Below, in pieces: positions 33,001 to 40,760 of a stretch of 64,000 nucleotides of DNA. Position 1 is the stretch's first letter, and each line of letters starts with the position of its first letter. The notes below the pieces were generated by a model that worked only from the letters and a program-made list of their open reading frames with translations, did no database searches and had not been told where the DNA came from. Both the position numbers and the translations under genes were made by a program. Source of the DNA: Schlegelella_A sp038231215 (GTDB taxonomy: Bacteria; Pseudomonadota; Gammaproteobacteria; Burkholderiales; Burkholderiaceae_C); contig JBBRLS010000010.1 in NCBI GenBank assembly GCA_038231215.1, forward strand, positions 30,450-94,449, in the 5' to 3' direction.

Positions 33001-36000
33001 GGTCTGGACCTGGTGGGTCAGCCGGCCGCGGCCGCCACGACACCACGACGCCCTCTCGCGCACCGACCGCCACTATCTCGGCCGGATCGCGCGCGACTCC
33101 TGGCGCCTGTTCGAGCGCTGCGTCGTGCCGGGCGATCACGAGCTGCCGCCCGACAACCTGCAAACCGCGCCGCACGACATGGTCGCGCACCGAACCTCGC
33201 CGACCAACATCGGCCTCTACCTGCTGTCGACGATGTGCGCGCGCGAATTCGGCTGGATCGGCCGCCACGAAGCCATGGCGCGCCTCGAAGCGACCTTGGC
33301 CGCGCTAGCCGCCCTGCCGCGCCATCGCGGCCACTTTCTCAACTGGTACGACACCGAGCGCGCCGAAGCGCTGCTGCCACAGTACGTCTCGACGGTCGAC
33401 AGCGGCAATCTCTGCACGCACCTGCTCGCCGTCGCACAGGCCTGCCTCGAGCTCGCAGAGGCGCCCGACGACCAAACCGCGCTCAGTCGCTTTCTCGCCG
33501 AATCGTCGACGCAGCTCGCCGAACTGGCTGCCGCCAACGACAAGCCGTTCGCGCCCGGCGCCTTCGCGATCCTTCTCGACAGGAGCGACGTCCTCGCCGC
33601 CATCGCGGCCGACGCCGATCGCGTGCGCCGTCTTCTCGACATCGCCGCGGCCGAGCTCGCGTCGTGGCTGCCGCCGCTGGCAGCCGACACGTCGCCGACC
33701 GCCGCGCACCGGTTCGGCTGGGCGCTCGAGGACCGTCTCGCGACCTTGCGCTCGACCCTGCGCGACGGCGCTTGCGTTGACGGTGCGGCGGCAACGTCGA
33801 ACGACGCCGCGGCGCGCCTGCGCGCCATCGCCGCCACCTGCCAGCGGCTGGCGCGCGAGCCCGACTTCGAGTTCCTGTTCCACAAGAAGCGGCGCCTTTT
33901 CCACATCGGCTTTCGCGTCGCCGAGCATCAGCTCGACGCCGGCTTCTACGACCTGCTCGCCTCCGAGGCGCGTGCCACGAGCCTCTGGGCGATCGCCAAG
34001 GGCGACGTGCCCGCCGCGCACTGGGCGGCACTCGGCCGGCCGTTCTTCGCCGTCGGCGACCTGGCTGGCCTGCGCTCCTGGTCGGGCTCGATGTTCGAGT
34101 ACCTGATGCCGACGCTGGTGCTCGACGAACCGCACGGCAGCGTGCTGCACTCCGCCGCCCGGGCTGCCGTGATCGAGCAGATCGCATTCGCGCGCCGGCA
34201 CCACGTGCCCTGGGGCATTTCCGAATCGGCCTACGCGGGCAGCGATTACACGCTCGCCTATCAGTACGCTCCGCAAGGCGTTCCCGATCTGGCATTGCGC
34301 CGCACCCCCACCGACGAGTTGGTGATCGCCCCCTATGCGACGGCGCTGGCCGCGCAGGTGGCGCCGCACCGCGCCGCCGCCAACCTGCGCCGGCTCGAGC
34401 AGGCGCGCGCGCGCGGCCGCTACGGCTTCATCGAGGCGCTCGACTACACGCCGGCGCGTCAATCGGGCACCGACGGCGTGTCGCGCGTGCAGACCTTCAT
34501 GGCGCATCACCAGGGCATGAGCGTGGTCGCCCTGGCCAACGTCCTGCTCGACCGGGCGCCACGACGCTGGGGCATGGGCGATCCGCGCATCGAGGCGGTG
34601 GCGTCGCTGCTGCACGAGCGTGCGCCGCGCGAGGTGCCCTTGCTGCACGAAGCGCCGGCCGGTCCGGCGCCCGTTGCCCTGGGCAAGCGCGGCCCGGGCG
34701 TGTTGCGTGACGTCCTGCCCGGCATGGCTGCCGTCGAGCCGACCCACCTGCTTTCGAACGGGCGCTACGCAGTCACCTTGCGCGCCAACGGCGCCGGCAC
34801 CAGCCGCTGGGGCAACAACACGATCTCGCGCTCGCGCGACGATGCGCTGCGCGACGGCTACGGCAGCTTCTTTCATCTGCGCTGGGACCGGCAGCCGCGC
34901 GCCGTCTCGCTGACCCAGCACCCGGCGCCCGATCGCGCGGCGCACTACCACAGCAGCTTTCACGCCGACCGGGCATGGTTCGGCGCGACCTGGTCCGAGC
35001 TCGACGCCGAGACCACGGTCTGGGTGAGCCCCGAAGACGACATCGAATTCCGGCGCATCGTCCTGCGCAACAAGGGCGACCGCCTGCTCGACCTCGAGCT
35101 CATCTCGTCGTTCGAGGTGACGCTCGCCGACGCCCGCGCCGACGAGGCGCACCCTGCCTTCCAGAACCTCTTCATCGGCGCCGAGTGGCAGGCCGGCCAC
35201 CAGGCGCTGGTGTTCGAACGCAAGCCCCGCCTGGCACACGACAAGGGCGTCCTGACGGCGCATTTCATCGCCGAGGCCGAGCCCCCTGCGACGGCCGTGC
35301 GTATCCAGGTCGACCGGCAGCGCTGGCTCGGGCGCAATCGCGGCGCCAGCCACCCGCTGGCCGCTTTCGACGATCCGCCCCTCGGTGCCGCAGGCGGCGA
35401 AAGCGCACCGCTCGACACCGGGCTCGATCCGGTCGCGGCCTTTGCCGTGCGCCTGCAGATCGCGCCGGGCGCGAACGCGCGCGTCACCTTCTGCACCACC
35501 GCCACCGACAACCGCGCGACGCTGCACGCCGTCATCGACAAGTACCGCCAGGCAGGCAACATCGAGCGCGCCTCGATGATGTCGGCGACGCTCGCCGGCA
35601 TCCGCCTGCGTGAGATGCGCATCGGCGCCGAGACCTTCGCGGCGATCCAGACCCTGACGACGCTGCTCGTCCTCACCGTGACGCGGCCGCATGCGCGGCG
35701 CGTCGAAGCGAGCGAGGTCTGCGACCGGCGGTTGCTCTGGCGCTTCGGCATCTCGGGCGATCGGCCGATCGTGCTCGTCTCGGCCGGTGCGCCCGAAGGC
35801 TTCGGCCTGCTGCGCTCGCTCGCCCAGGCGCTGCGCATGTGGTCGTGGGGCGGCGTCGCCTGCGATCTCGTCGTCATCAATCACGAGCCGACCTCGTACC
35901 TGATGACGCTCAACCGTCAGATGACGACGTTGAAGGAAGCGCACGTCGCCTCATGCAACGCGCAGCCCGTTGCCGCCGAGACGGGATTCCACATCCTCGC

Positions 36001-38701
36001 CTCGGCCGAGTTGCACGCCGACGAGCTCTCGACTTTTCGCGCCCTCGCCCGCGTCCGCCTCAACGCCGATGGCCGGCCGCTGGCACACCACGTTCAGGAG
36101 TTCGTCGACGTACACGACGCCGCGCTCGAGGAACGGCAGGCGCTCTCGACAGTGGCGCTACCGGCCGACATGGGCGCCGAGATCGTGCCGCGTCCGCCGG
36201 CCGGCGAGTTCGCGGCCACCAGCGGCGAATTCCGCTTCGACGTGACGGCGCTGATGCGGCCGGCGCGGCCCTGGGTCAATGTGCTCGCCAACCCCGACTT
36301 CGGCACGCAACTCAGCGAAGCCGGCGGCGGCTACAGCTGGGCGCTCAACAGCCGCCTCAACATGTTGACGCCTTGGTCGAACGATCCGGTCGCCGACCCG
36401 CCGGGCGAATGGTTGCTGCTCCAGGACACGAAGACGATGCAGGCATGGAGCGTCACGCCCTCGTCGGCCGGCGACAACCAGGCCGAGTACCGTATTTCGC
36501 ACGGCCAGGGCTACAGCGTCGTCAGCCACCGGCGCGGTGCGCTCGACGTTCACGTTTCGTGGTGCGTCGATCCGGTCGCTTCGGTCAAGCAGGTGCGCCT
36601 GCGCCTCGTCAACCGGGGCCACCGCACGTTCAACCTGCGCATCGTCGGCATCGCCGAATGGATCCTCGGCGCCAATCGTTCCGATCGCGGCACGACGGTC
36701 TCCAGCGTCGCCAGCCAGCGCGCGGCGCCAGGTGGCGATGTCGCGGCAGCTCGGCCCGAGTCGGCGGCGGCAGACAAGGTCGAGACGCGGATGACGACGC
36801 TGTTCTGCACACAGCGCGACCGCTCGGGCGGCTTCGGCGGCGGCACCGCCTTCTTCGGTCTCGCCGGCGATGCCGAGGAGCTCACCGACTGGACCTGCGA
36901 TCGGCGCGAATCGTTCGACGCGCGCGGCCGCCTGATCGTCCCCGACCAGTACGGACAGGCCAGCGGCGGTGGCCTCGACCCTTGCGCGGCCATCGCGACG
37001 CGCATCGTGCTGCGCGCGGGCGATTCGATCGACCGCGTCTTCCTGCTCGGCTGGGGCGCCAGCCCCGAAGCGGCGCTGGCGCTGGCAGCGAGCGCGGCGA
37101 TGGTGTCGCCACTCGGGCGCATGCAGAGCGTTCGCGAGCACTGGGACGAGCTGCTCGAAGGCGCCGTCGTTCGCACCCCCGACCCGCTCTTCGACGCCAT
37201 GGTCAACCGCTGGCTGCTCTACCAGACCGTCGCCTGCCGGCTCTGGGCCAAGGCGGGCTTCTACCAGGCAGGCGGCGCCTACGGCTATCGCGATCAGCTG
37301 CAGGACTCGATGGCTCTGGCCTGGTCGCGTCCCGATCTGCTCCGAAAGCAACTCCTTCTCTCTGCGTCGCGCCAGTTCCCCGAGGGCGACGTGCAGCACT
37401 GGTGGCATGCGCCGACCGGCGCCGGCGTACGCACCCATTTCTCCGACGACCTGCTCTGGTTGCCCTACGCCGCCCTGCACTACCTGCGAACTTCGGGCGA
37501 CGCGACGCTGCTCGACGAGCGCGTGCCCTTCCTCGAAGGCATGGCGGTGCCGGCCGGGGCCGAAGACGCCTACTACGCTCCCGACATCGGCAGCGAAGCA
37601 GCGACGGTCTACGAGCATTGCGCTCGCGCCATCGACCACAGCCTGACCGCCGGCGCGCATGGCCTGCCCTTGATGGGAACGGGTGACTGGAACGACGGCA
37701 TGAACCGGGTCGGCCACGAAGGGCGCGGCGAATCGGTCTGGCTCGCCTGGTTCCTGCTCGACGTGGTCGGCCGCTTCGCTCCCCTCGCCGAGGCGCGCGG
37801 CCATCGCGATCGGACCACGCGCTGGAGCGAGGCCGCGCACGGCTGGCGGGAAGCATTGCAAAACGCCGGCTGGGACGGAGCGTGGTATCGCCGCGCCTTC
37901 TTCGACGACGGCTCGCCGCTCGGCACCAGCGCCAACGAAGAGTGCCGCATCGACCTGATCGCGCAGGCCTGGGCCGTGCTCTCGCAGGCCGCGCCCGAGG
38001 CGCAGCAGCGCATGGCGATGGCGTCGCTCGAAGGGCACCTCGTCGACCGAGACGCCGGCCTCGTCAAGCTGCTCGATCCGCCGCTTCGCTTCGCGCAGCC
38101 GAGCGCCGGATACGTCCAGTCCTATCCGCCCGGCGTTCGAGAAAACGGCGGCCAGTATTCGCACGCTGGCGTCTGGGCCCTCATGGCGCAGGCCGCGCGC
38201 GGCGACGGCGACGCCGCCTACCGCTACTTCGGCTACCTGAGCCCGGCGCATCGCTCGCGCCATCCCGACCGCGGACCGGTCTACGCGATCGAGCCTTACG
38301 TGATGGCCGGCGACGTCTACACGGCGCCGCCCTATGTCGGGCGCGGCGGCTGGAGCTGGTACACGGGCTCGGCAGCATGGATGCATCGCGCCGCGCTCGA
38401 ATCGATGTTCGGCCTCGTGCAGGAAGGCGACGAGATCGCGTTTCGTCCCTGCCTGCCGAGCGCCTGGGACGACGCCGAGATCGTGCTCAGGCGTGGTGAC
38501 AGGAAGCTGCGCGTGCTGTTCGTGCGCGCCGGTGCCGCAGCGTCGACCGACGCAAGCGCCGCGGGCGCCATCGCGTTGCAGGCCGGCGAGCGGATCCGAT
38601 GGTCCGAGTTGCGCCGCGACGCCTGCTATCGAATCGCGCTCGCGACCGCTGTCGCGCCGCCTGCCAGCGCCGCCCCGCTGCCGCTTGCCCACGCCGATTG
38701 A
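30053..38701 (+). CDS. ndvB: Cyclic beta-1,2-glucan synthase (NdvB/Cgs-type, GT84-GH94)
   Basis: Giant inner-membrane enzyme of 2882 residues that makes and cyclises osmoregulated periplasmic beta-1,2-glucans. Order of parts: N-terminal region (about 1-410); paired helices near 416-470; GT84 transferase (about 496-806) with DSD at 636-638 and HRWTRGDWQLLPILL; further transmembrane groups near 816-862 and 940-990. Next is a glucoamylase-like domain (about 1010-1540, GHFLNWYDT, STVDSGNLCTHLL, MAHHQGMS). The C-terminal part is a GH94 phosphorylase-type module: two beta-sandwich blocks and an alpha/alpha barrel with YRDQLQDSMAL, RQFPEGDVQHWWH and GDWNDGMNRVG, whose D2548 matches the catalytic acid. 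Length and order agree with Brucella/Agrobacterium Cgs. The ribosome site before ATG 30053 is weak. Confidence 0.95.
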   Translation: MAASELRQLVPDAPAAVDAILDPSRGPLERPNRSEIFGPERFAQHGRSLGETHAARFAPSGSTAFFPRLRDNIRILREAHHYIGHQASTGYDVSPAAEWLLDNFHLIEAQLREINDGLPRRYFRDLPVLQDEPLVGLPRIYGVAWAFVAHTDSAFDEDLLVHFLEAYEETRELTLGELWALPTTLRVVLIENLRRLAERVAANKAAREVANLCCDRLDAHDPQSLDALLALLNRRGVGDNFLAQMAQRLQDPRTTTEQAVLDWLRRVAPHLAEIQTRLPAAQAADNLSVGNAVTSLRSIGDADWSDIVSQTSMLTQLMLSSSAFAAERDDTRDLTLHGIERLAKKSGKSEHAVAEALLGLMHHAGNESGAADGEAKSVAGYWLLGAGQSALLQAIGLRDTGARRRQQRWRRVALPTYLGAIALVTFAIVAWLLLRHGAGVPSSATWLLALTAALMIFPASETAVAVINRLISESSRPSRLPRLAFATGIPPEHRAMVVIPAMLTRADACAGLAHQLQLHYLANPERGVQFALLTDWADAATERTPVDGPLLDAAVRAIDALNALYPLDDGEAPRFIVLHRQRRFSESEQCWLGWERKRGKLEQLLKMLAEGSPSPFVDLGRVSEVGPGVRYVLTLDSDTRLPPGRLRDLVGIAAHPHNQPQLSADRRRVARGYGILQPHVATPLCAPEDVTLYHWLFSGQSGIDPYSIASSEVYQDLFGEGTFTGKGLLHVQAVHAVLDGRLPPSQVLSHDLLEGSLARCAAVTDVSVIEDAPFHSDVAASRVHRWTRGDWQLLPILLRAGHYGIRAVNCWKMIDNLRRSLVAPASLALLALALATTAVSPWAVLALIALAFSAGPLMGALASFAPSRDDVAGFHFFRQGLADLARAILSGVWLLAQLMQLALMAVDAIVRAVWRSAVSRRHLLEWTTAAAAQASATTRLIELARKHWGVPLAALTLLGLLVAARTPYPLFAAVLCIVWSLSPVWTWWVSRPRPPRHHDALSRTDRHYLGRIARDSWRLFERCVVPGDHELPPDNLQTAPHDMVAHRTSPTNIGLYLLSTMCAREFGWIGRHEAMARLEATLAALAALPRHRGHFLNWYDTERAEALLPQYVSTVDSGNLCTHLLAVAQACLELAEAPDDQTALSRFLAESSTQLAELAAANDKPFAPGAFAILLDRSDVLAAIAADADRVRRLLDIAAAELASWLPPLAADTSPTAAHRFGWALEDRLATLRSTLRDGACVDGAAATSNDAAARLRAIAATCQRLAREPDFEFLFHKKRRLFHIGFRVAEHQLDAGFYDLLASEARATSLWAIAKGDVPAAHWAALGRPFFAVGDLAGLRSWSGSMFEYLMPTLVLDEPHGSVLHSAARAAVIEQIAFARRHHVPWGISESAYAGSDYTLAYQYAPQGVPDLALRRTPTDELVIAPYATALAAQVAPHRAAANLRRLEQARARGRYGFIEALDYTPARQSGTDGVSRVQTFMAHHQGMSVVALANVLLDRAPRRWGMGDPRIEAVASLLHERAPREVPLLHEAPAGPAPVALGKRGPGVLRDVLPGMAAVEPTHLLSNGRYAVTLRANGAGTSRWGNNTISRSRDDALRDGYGSFFHLRWDRQPRAVSLTQHPAPDRAAHYHSSFHADRAWFGATWSELDAETTVWVSPEDDIEFRRIVLRNKGDRLLDLELISSFEVTLADARADEAHPAFQNLFIGAEWQAGHQALVFERKPRLAHDKGVLTAHFIAEAEPPATAVRIQVDRQRWLGRNRGASHPLAAFDDPPLGAAGGESAPLDTGLDPVAAFAVRLQIAPGANARVTFCTTATDNRATLHAVIDKYRQAGNIERASMMSATLAGIRLREMRIGAETFAAIQTLTTLLVLTVTRPHARRVEASEVCDRRLLWRFGISGDRPIVLVSAGAPEGFGLLRSLAQALRMWSWGGVACDLVVINHEPTSYLMTLNRQMTTLKEAHVASCNAQPVAAETGFHILASAELHADELSTFRALARVRLNADGRPLAHHVQEFVDVHDAALEERQALSTVALPADMGAEIVPRPPAGEFAATSGEFRFDVTALMRPARPWVNVLANPDFGTQLSEAGGGYSWALNSRLNMLTPWSNDPVADPPGEWLLLQDTKTMQAWSVTPSSAGDNQAEYRISHGQGYSVVSHRRGALDVHVSWCVDPVASVKQVRLRLVNRGHRTFNLRIVGIAEWILGANRSDRGTTVSSVASQRAAPGGDVAAARPESAAADKVETRMTTLFCTQRDRSGGFGGGTAFFGLAGDAEELTDWTCDRRESFDARGRLIVPDQYGQASGGGLDPCAAIATRIVLRAGDSIDRVFLLGWGASPEAALALAASAAMVSPLGRMQSVREHWDELLEGAVVRTPDPLFDAMVNRWLLYQTVACRLWAKAGFYQAGGAYGYRDQLQDSMALAWSRPDLLRKQLLLSASRQFPEGDVQHWWHAPTGAGVRTHFSDDLLWLPYAALHYLRTSGDATLLDERVPFLEGMAVPAGAEDAYYAPDIGSEAATVYEHCARAIDHSLTAGAHGLPLMGTGDWNDGMNRVGHEGRGESVWLAWFLLDVVGRFAPLAEARGHRDRTTRWSEAAHGWREALQNAGWDGAWYRRAFFDDGSPLGTSANEECRIDLIAQAWAVLSQAAPEAQQRMAMASLEGHLVDRDAGLVKLLDPPLRFAQPSAGYVQSYPPGVRENGGQYSHAGVWALMAQAARGDGDAAYRYFGYLSPAHRSRHPDRGPVYAIEPYVMAGDVYTAPPYVGRGGWSWYTGSAAWMHRAALESMFGLVQEGDEIAFRPCLPSAWDDAEIVLRRGDRKLRVLFVRAGAAASTDASAAGAIALQAGERIRWSELRRDACYRIALATAVAPPASAAPLPLAHAD

Positions 38702-38863
38702 GGACGCCGAAGCCCGGCCGGGCCGACGCGCAACCCGCCGCCGTCCTACAGGCGAGCACGCGCCGCTCCGATGGGCGCGGCGAGACCCGCTGCCTAAAAT
38801 CCTCTTATAGACATACCGCTTGCGCATGCGATTCGCGTGCGCCGGCAGTCCAAGGAGAACAAC

Positions 38864-39043
38864 TTGCTCAAGTGGGCCATCATCTTCGCGATCATCGCGC
38901 TCGTCGCCGGCATGCTCGGCTTCACCGGCATCGCTGCCGGCGCCGCCGGCATCGCCAAGATCCTGTTCGTCGTCTTCCTCGTCCTGTTCGTGGCAGTGCT
39001 GTTGTTCGCACTGCTCGGCGCCAAAGCGGTGGCAGGCAAGTGA
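38864..39043 (+). CDS. DUF1328/YtjA-family small membrane protein
   Basis: Protein of 59 residues with two transmembrane helices (WAIIFAIIALVAGMLGFTGIA, ILFVVFLVLFVAVLLFALL) joined by AAGAAGIAK, the invariant core of the YtjA family. The start is TTG 38864: AAGGAG lies six bases upstream and the family begins MLxWAxIF, whereas an ATG nine codons earlier adds unrelated residues. Often found with BON-domain and other stress genes, as here. Confidence 0.9.
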   Translation: MLKWAIIFAIIALVAGMLGFTGIAAGAAGIAKILFVVFLVLFVAVLLFALLGAKAVAGK

Positions 39044-39060
39044 GCGCCCCGGAGAAGACC

Positions 39061-39627
39061 ATGAACAATCCTTCCATCGGCAAGGTACAGGGCCTGCATG
39101 TCGACGCGACCCGGCTGCGCCTCGACAAAGCCGGCCTCGAAGCGGCCAAGCGCAGTCTCGAGAAAGGTGCCGTCACGCCGAGCTACGGCCCCTGGCGCGA
39201 GGACATCATCAAGCTGCTCAACGACGCGCTCGCCACCGAGATCGTCTGCACGCTGCGCTACAAGCGCCATTACTTCACCGCCAAGGGCGTGGCCTCGCCG
39301 GCGATCGCCAACGAGTTTCTGGTTCATGCGCAGGAAGAGACGGCACATGCCGACAAGATCGCCGAGCGCATCGTGCAGCTCGGCGGCGACCCGGACTTCG
39401 CGCCGGCGACGCTGCTCGAGCGCAGCCACGCCGACTACGACGATTCGGCGGATCTGCAGGCCATGATCCGCGCCAACCTGATCGCCGAGCGCGTCGCCAT
39501 CGAGGCCTACGGCCAGATGATCGCGCTGATCGGCGACAAGGACTCGACGACGCGGCGCCTGCTCGAGCAAATCCTCAGCCAGGAGCAGGAGCACGCCGAC
39601 GAGTTGAGCGACTGGCTCACCGAGTGA
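39061..39627 (+). CDS. Ferritin-like (bacterioferritin-type) protein
   Basis: Cytosolic four-helix protein of 188 residues. Iron-ligand pattern is visible: E in ALATEIVCTLRYKRHYF, E and H in VHAQEETAHADKIAERI, E in NLIAERVAIEAYGQM, and EQEHADELSDWL near the end. It resembles bacterioferritin-like ferritin domain proteins with a short N-terminal extension. Probable role in iron storage or peroxide protection. Start ATG 39061 lies 17 bases after the DUF1328 stop, with GGAG upstream. Confidence 0.88.
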   Translation: MNNPSIGKVQGLHVDATRLRLDKAGLEAAKRSLEKGAVTPSYGPWREDIIKLLNDALATEIVCTLRYKRHYFTAKGVASPAIANEFLVHAQEETAHADKIAERIVQLGGDPDFAPATLLERSHADYDDSADLQAMIRANLIAERVAIEAYGQMIALIGDKDSTTRRLLEQILSQEQEHADELSDWLTE

Positions 39628-39712
39628 CGCATTTCCCGGGCCCAGATCGGTGCGGCCCTTCAAGCACCGTCATTCGATCCATAACTCGATCCAACTTCAT
39701 CTGGAGCACACC

Positions 39713-40027
39713 ATGAACCTTCGTACCCCCCTCGCGACGCTCGTCGCCGTTGCCGCGCTTGTCATCACTTCGGGTTGCGCCGTGTCGCGCGGCCAGGAGA
39801 CGGTCGGCGCCTATGTCGACGATGCCGCCATCACGACGTCCATCAAGGCCCGCATGGTCGAGGACAAAAACGTCGACGCCGCCGCCATCAAGGTGCAGAC
39901 GCTGAACGGCGAAGTGATGCTCTCCGGCTTTGCGAAGAGCTCGCTCGAGAAGAACACGGCCGAAAGCATCGCCATGAAGGTGAAGGGTGTGAAGGCGGTC
40001 AAGAACGAGATCGCCGTTCGCCCCTGA
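39713..40027 (+). CDS. BON-domain lipoprotein (OsmY-like)
   Basis: Lipoprotein of 104 residues: signal peptide with lipobox TSGC, then one BON domain (TTSIKARMVEDKNVDAAAIKV, LNGEVMLSGFAKSSLEKNTAESIAMKVKGVKAVKN). BON proteins such as OsmY bind phospholipid and protect the envelope under osmotic stress. ATG 39713 has CTGGAG nine bases upstream. Followed by a GC-rich hairpin that may terminate the stress gene group. Confidence 0.9.
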   Translation: MNLRTPLATLVAVAALVITSGCAVSRGQETVGAYVDDAAITTSIKARMVEDKNVDAAAIKVQTLNGEVMLSGFAKSSLEKNTAESIAMKVKGVKAVKNEIAVRP

Positions 40028-40066
40028 TCGACGCCAAGCCGGCGACTCTCGCCGGTTGATTCTTCG

Positions 40067-40103
40067 AGCCGCCCGGTCGTCGCAAGACACCGGGCGGCTT
40101 TGC
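40067..40103 (+). terminator. Likely terminator after the BON gene
   Basis: An 11-bp perfect stem AGCCGCCCGGT / ACCGGGCGGCT with an 11-base loop, followed by only TTTG. The short T tract makes it a weaker intrinsic terminator; it lies between convergent genes. Confidence 0.6.
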
Positions 40104-40129
40104 GTCCGGGTCTGCCTCGGCTCGTTCGC

Positions 40130-40744
40130 TCAGCGCGGGTCGGGCGCAGGACAGGCCGGCGCCGGCCCGCGCGTTGCGAGCAGGCTCTCGCCGATCGCAT
40201 CGGCCAGCCGCACGACGGCACGTCGATGCGCCGCGGCCAGCGCAGGCAGGCCTGCAGCGGCCGGCTCGCGCATCAGGGCTGCGCAGCGCAGCGCCGGTGC
40301 CGCAGCGCCGACGGCGACGGTCCAGATCGCTTCGATGCGCGCTTCACGGCCCGGGATCGAGTCGAAACGGCGCACTTCCACGCCAACGCGCAACGCCGAC
40401 ACGCCCGCCGGGCCGCGCCCTTCGATCGCGCCGTAGCGCGCGCCCAGCTCTTCGAGCAGCGCCTGGCGCAACTCGTCGCTCAGCGGGCTGGCCCAGCGCT
40501 CCTGTTCCAGTGCGGCCAGGCTGTCGTCGGGCAGTCGCACGAGCCACTGCGGCTGGTCGACCTGCGCCGGAACGCGGATCGGCTCGAGAGCGATCGCGAG
40601 CGCCGGACGACCGTCCTCGCGCGGCACGAGCTCGGCCGGCATCAAGGAGTGCAGGCGCACCGGCGGGGCCGAAGCCGAACAGGCCGCGAGCGCCAGCAGC
40701 GCGACGACGATGGGCAAGAACCGGGAGGCGTGGAATCGTCGCAT
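40130..40744 (-). CDS. pqiC: PqiC-like membrane-integrity lipoprotein
   Basis: Lipoprotein of 204 residues of the ABC-type transport auxiliary (DUF330/PqiC) family. Start ATG 40744 begins a signal with lipobox LAAC; the body contains VRLHSLMPAE, WASPLSDELRQALLEEL and GVEVRRFDSIPGREA, matching the PqiC fold. In E. coli PqiC sits in the outer membrane and docks to the PqiB tube, moving lipids between membranes. Last gene of the pqi operon, 16 bases after pqiB. Confidence 0.85.
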   Translation of the reverse strand: MRRFHASRFLPIVVALLALAACSASAPPVRLHSLMPAELVPREDGRPALAIALEPIRVPAQVDQPQWLVRLPDDSLAALEQERWASPLSDELRQALLEELGARYGAIEGRGPAGVSALRVGVEVRRFDSIPGREARIEAIWTVAVGAAAPALRCAALMREPAAAGLPALAAAHRRAVVRLADAIGESLLATRGPAPACPAPDPR

Positions 40745-40760
40745 TTCGTGTGCAGGAGCT

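Noticed and set aside
30035..35944. Very long minus-strand open frames opposite the glucan synthase (1077 and 879 codons)
   Set aside because: Their compositions are Arg/Gly/His-rich reversals of the sense gene, whose motifs are intact over the full length.
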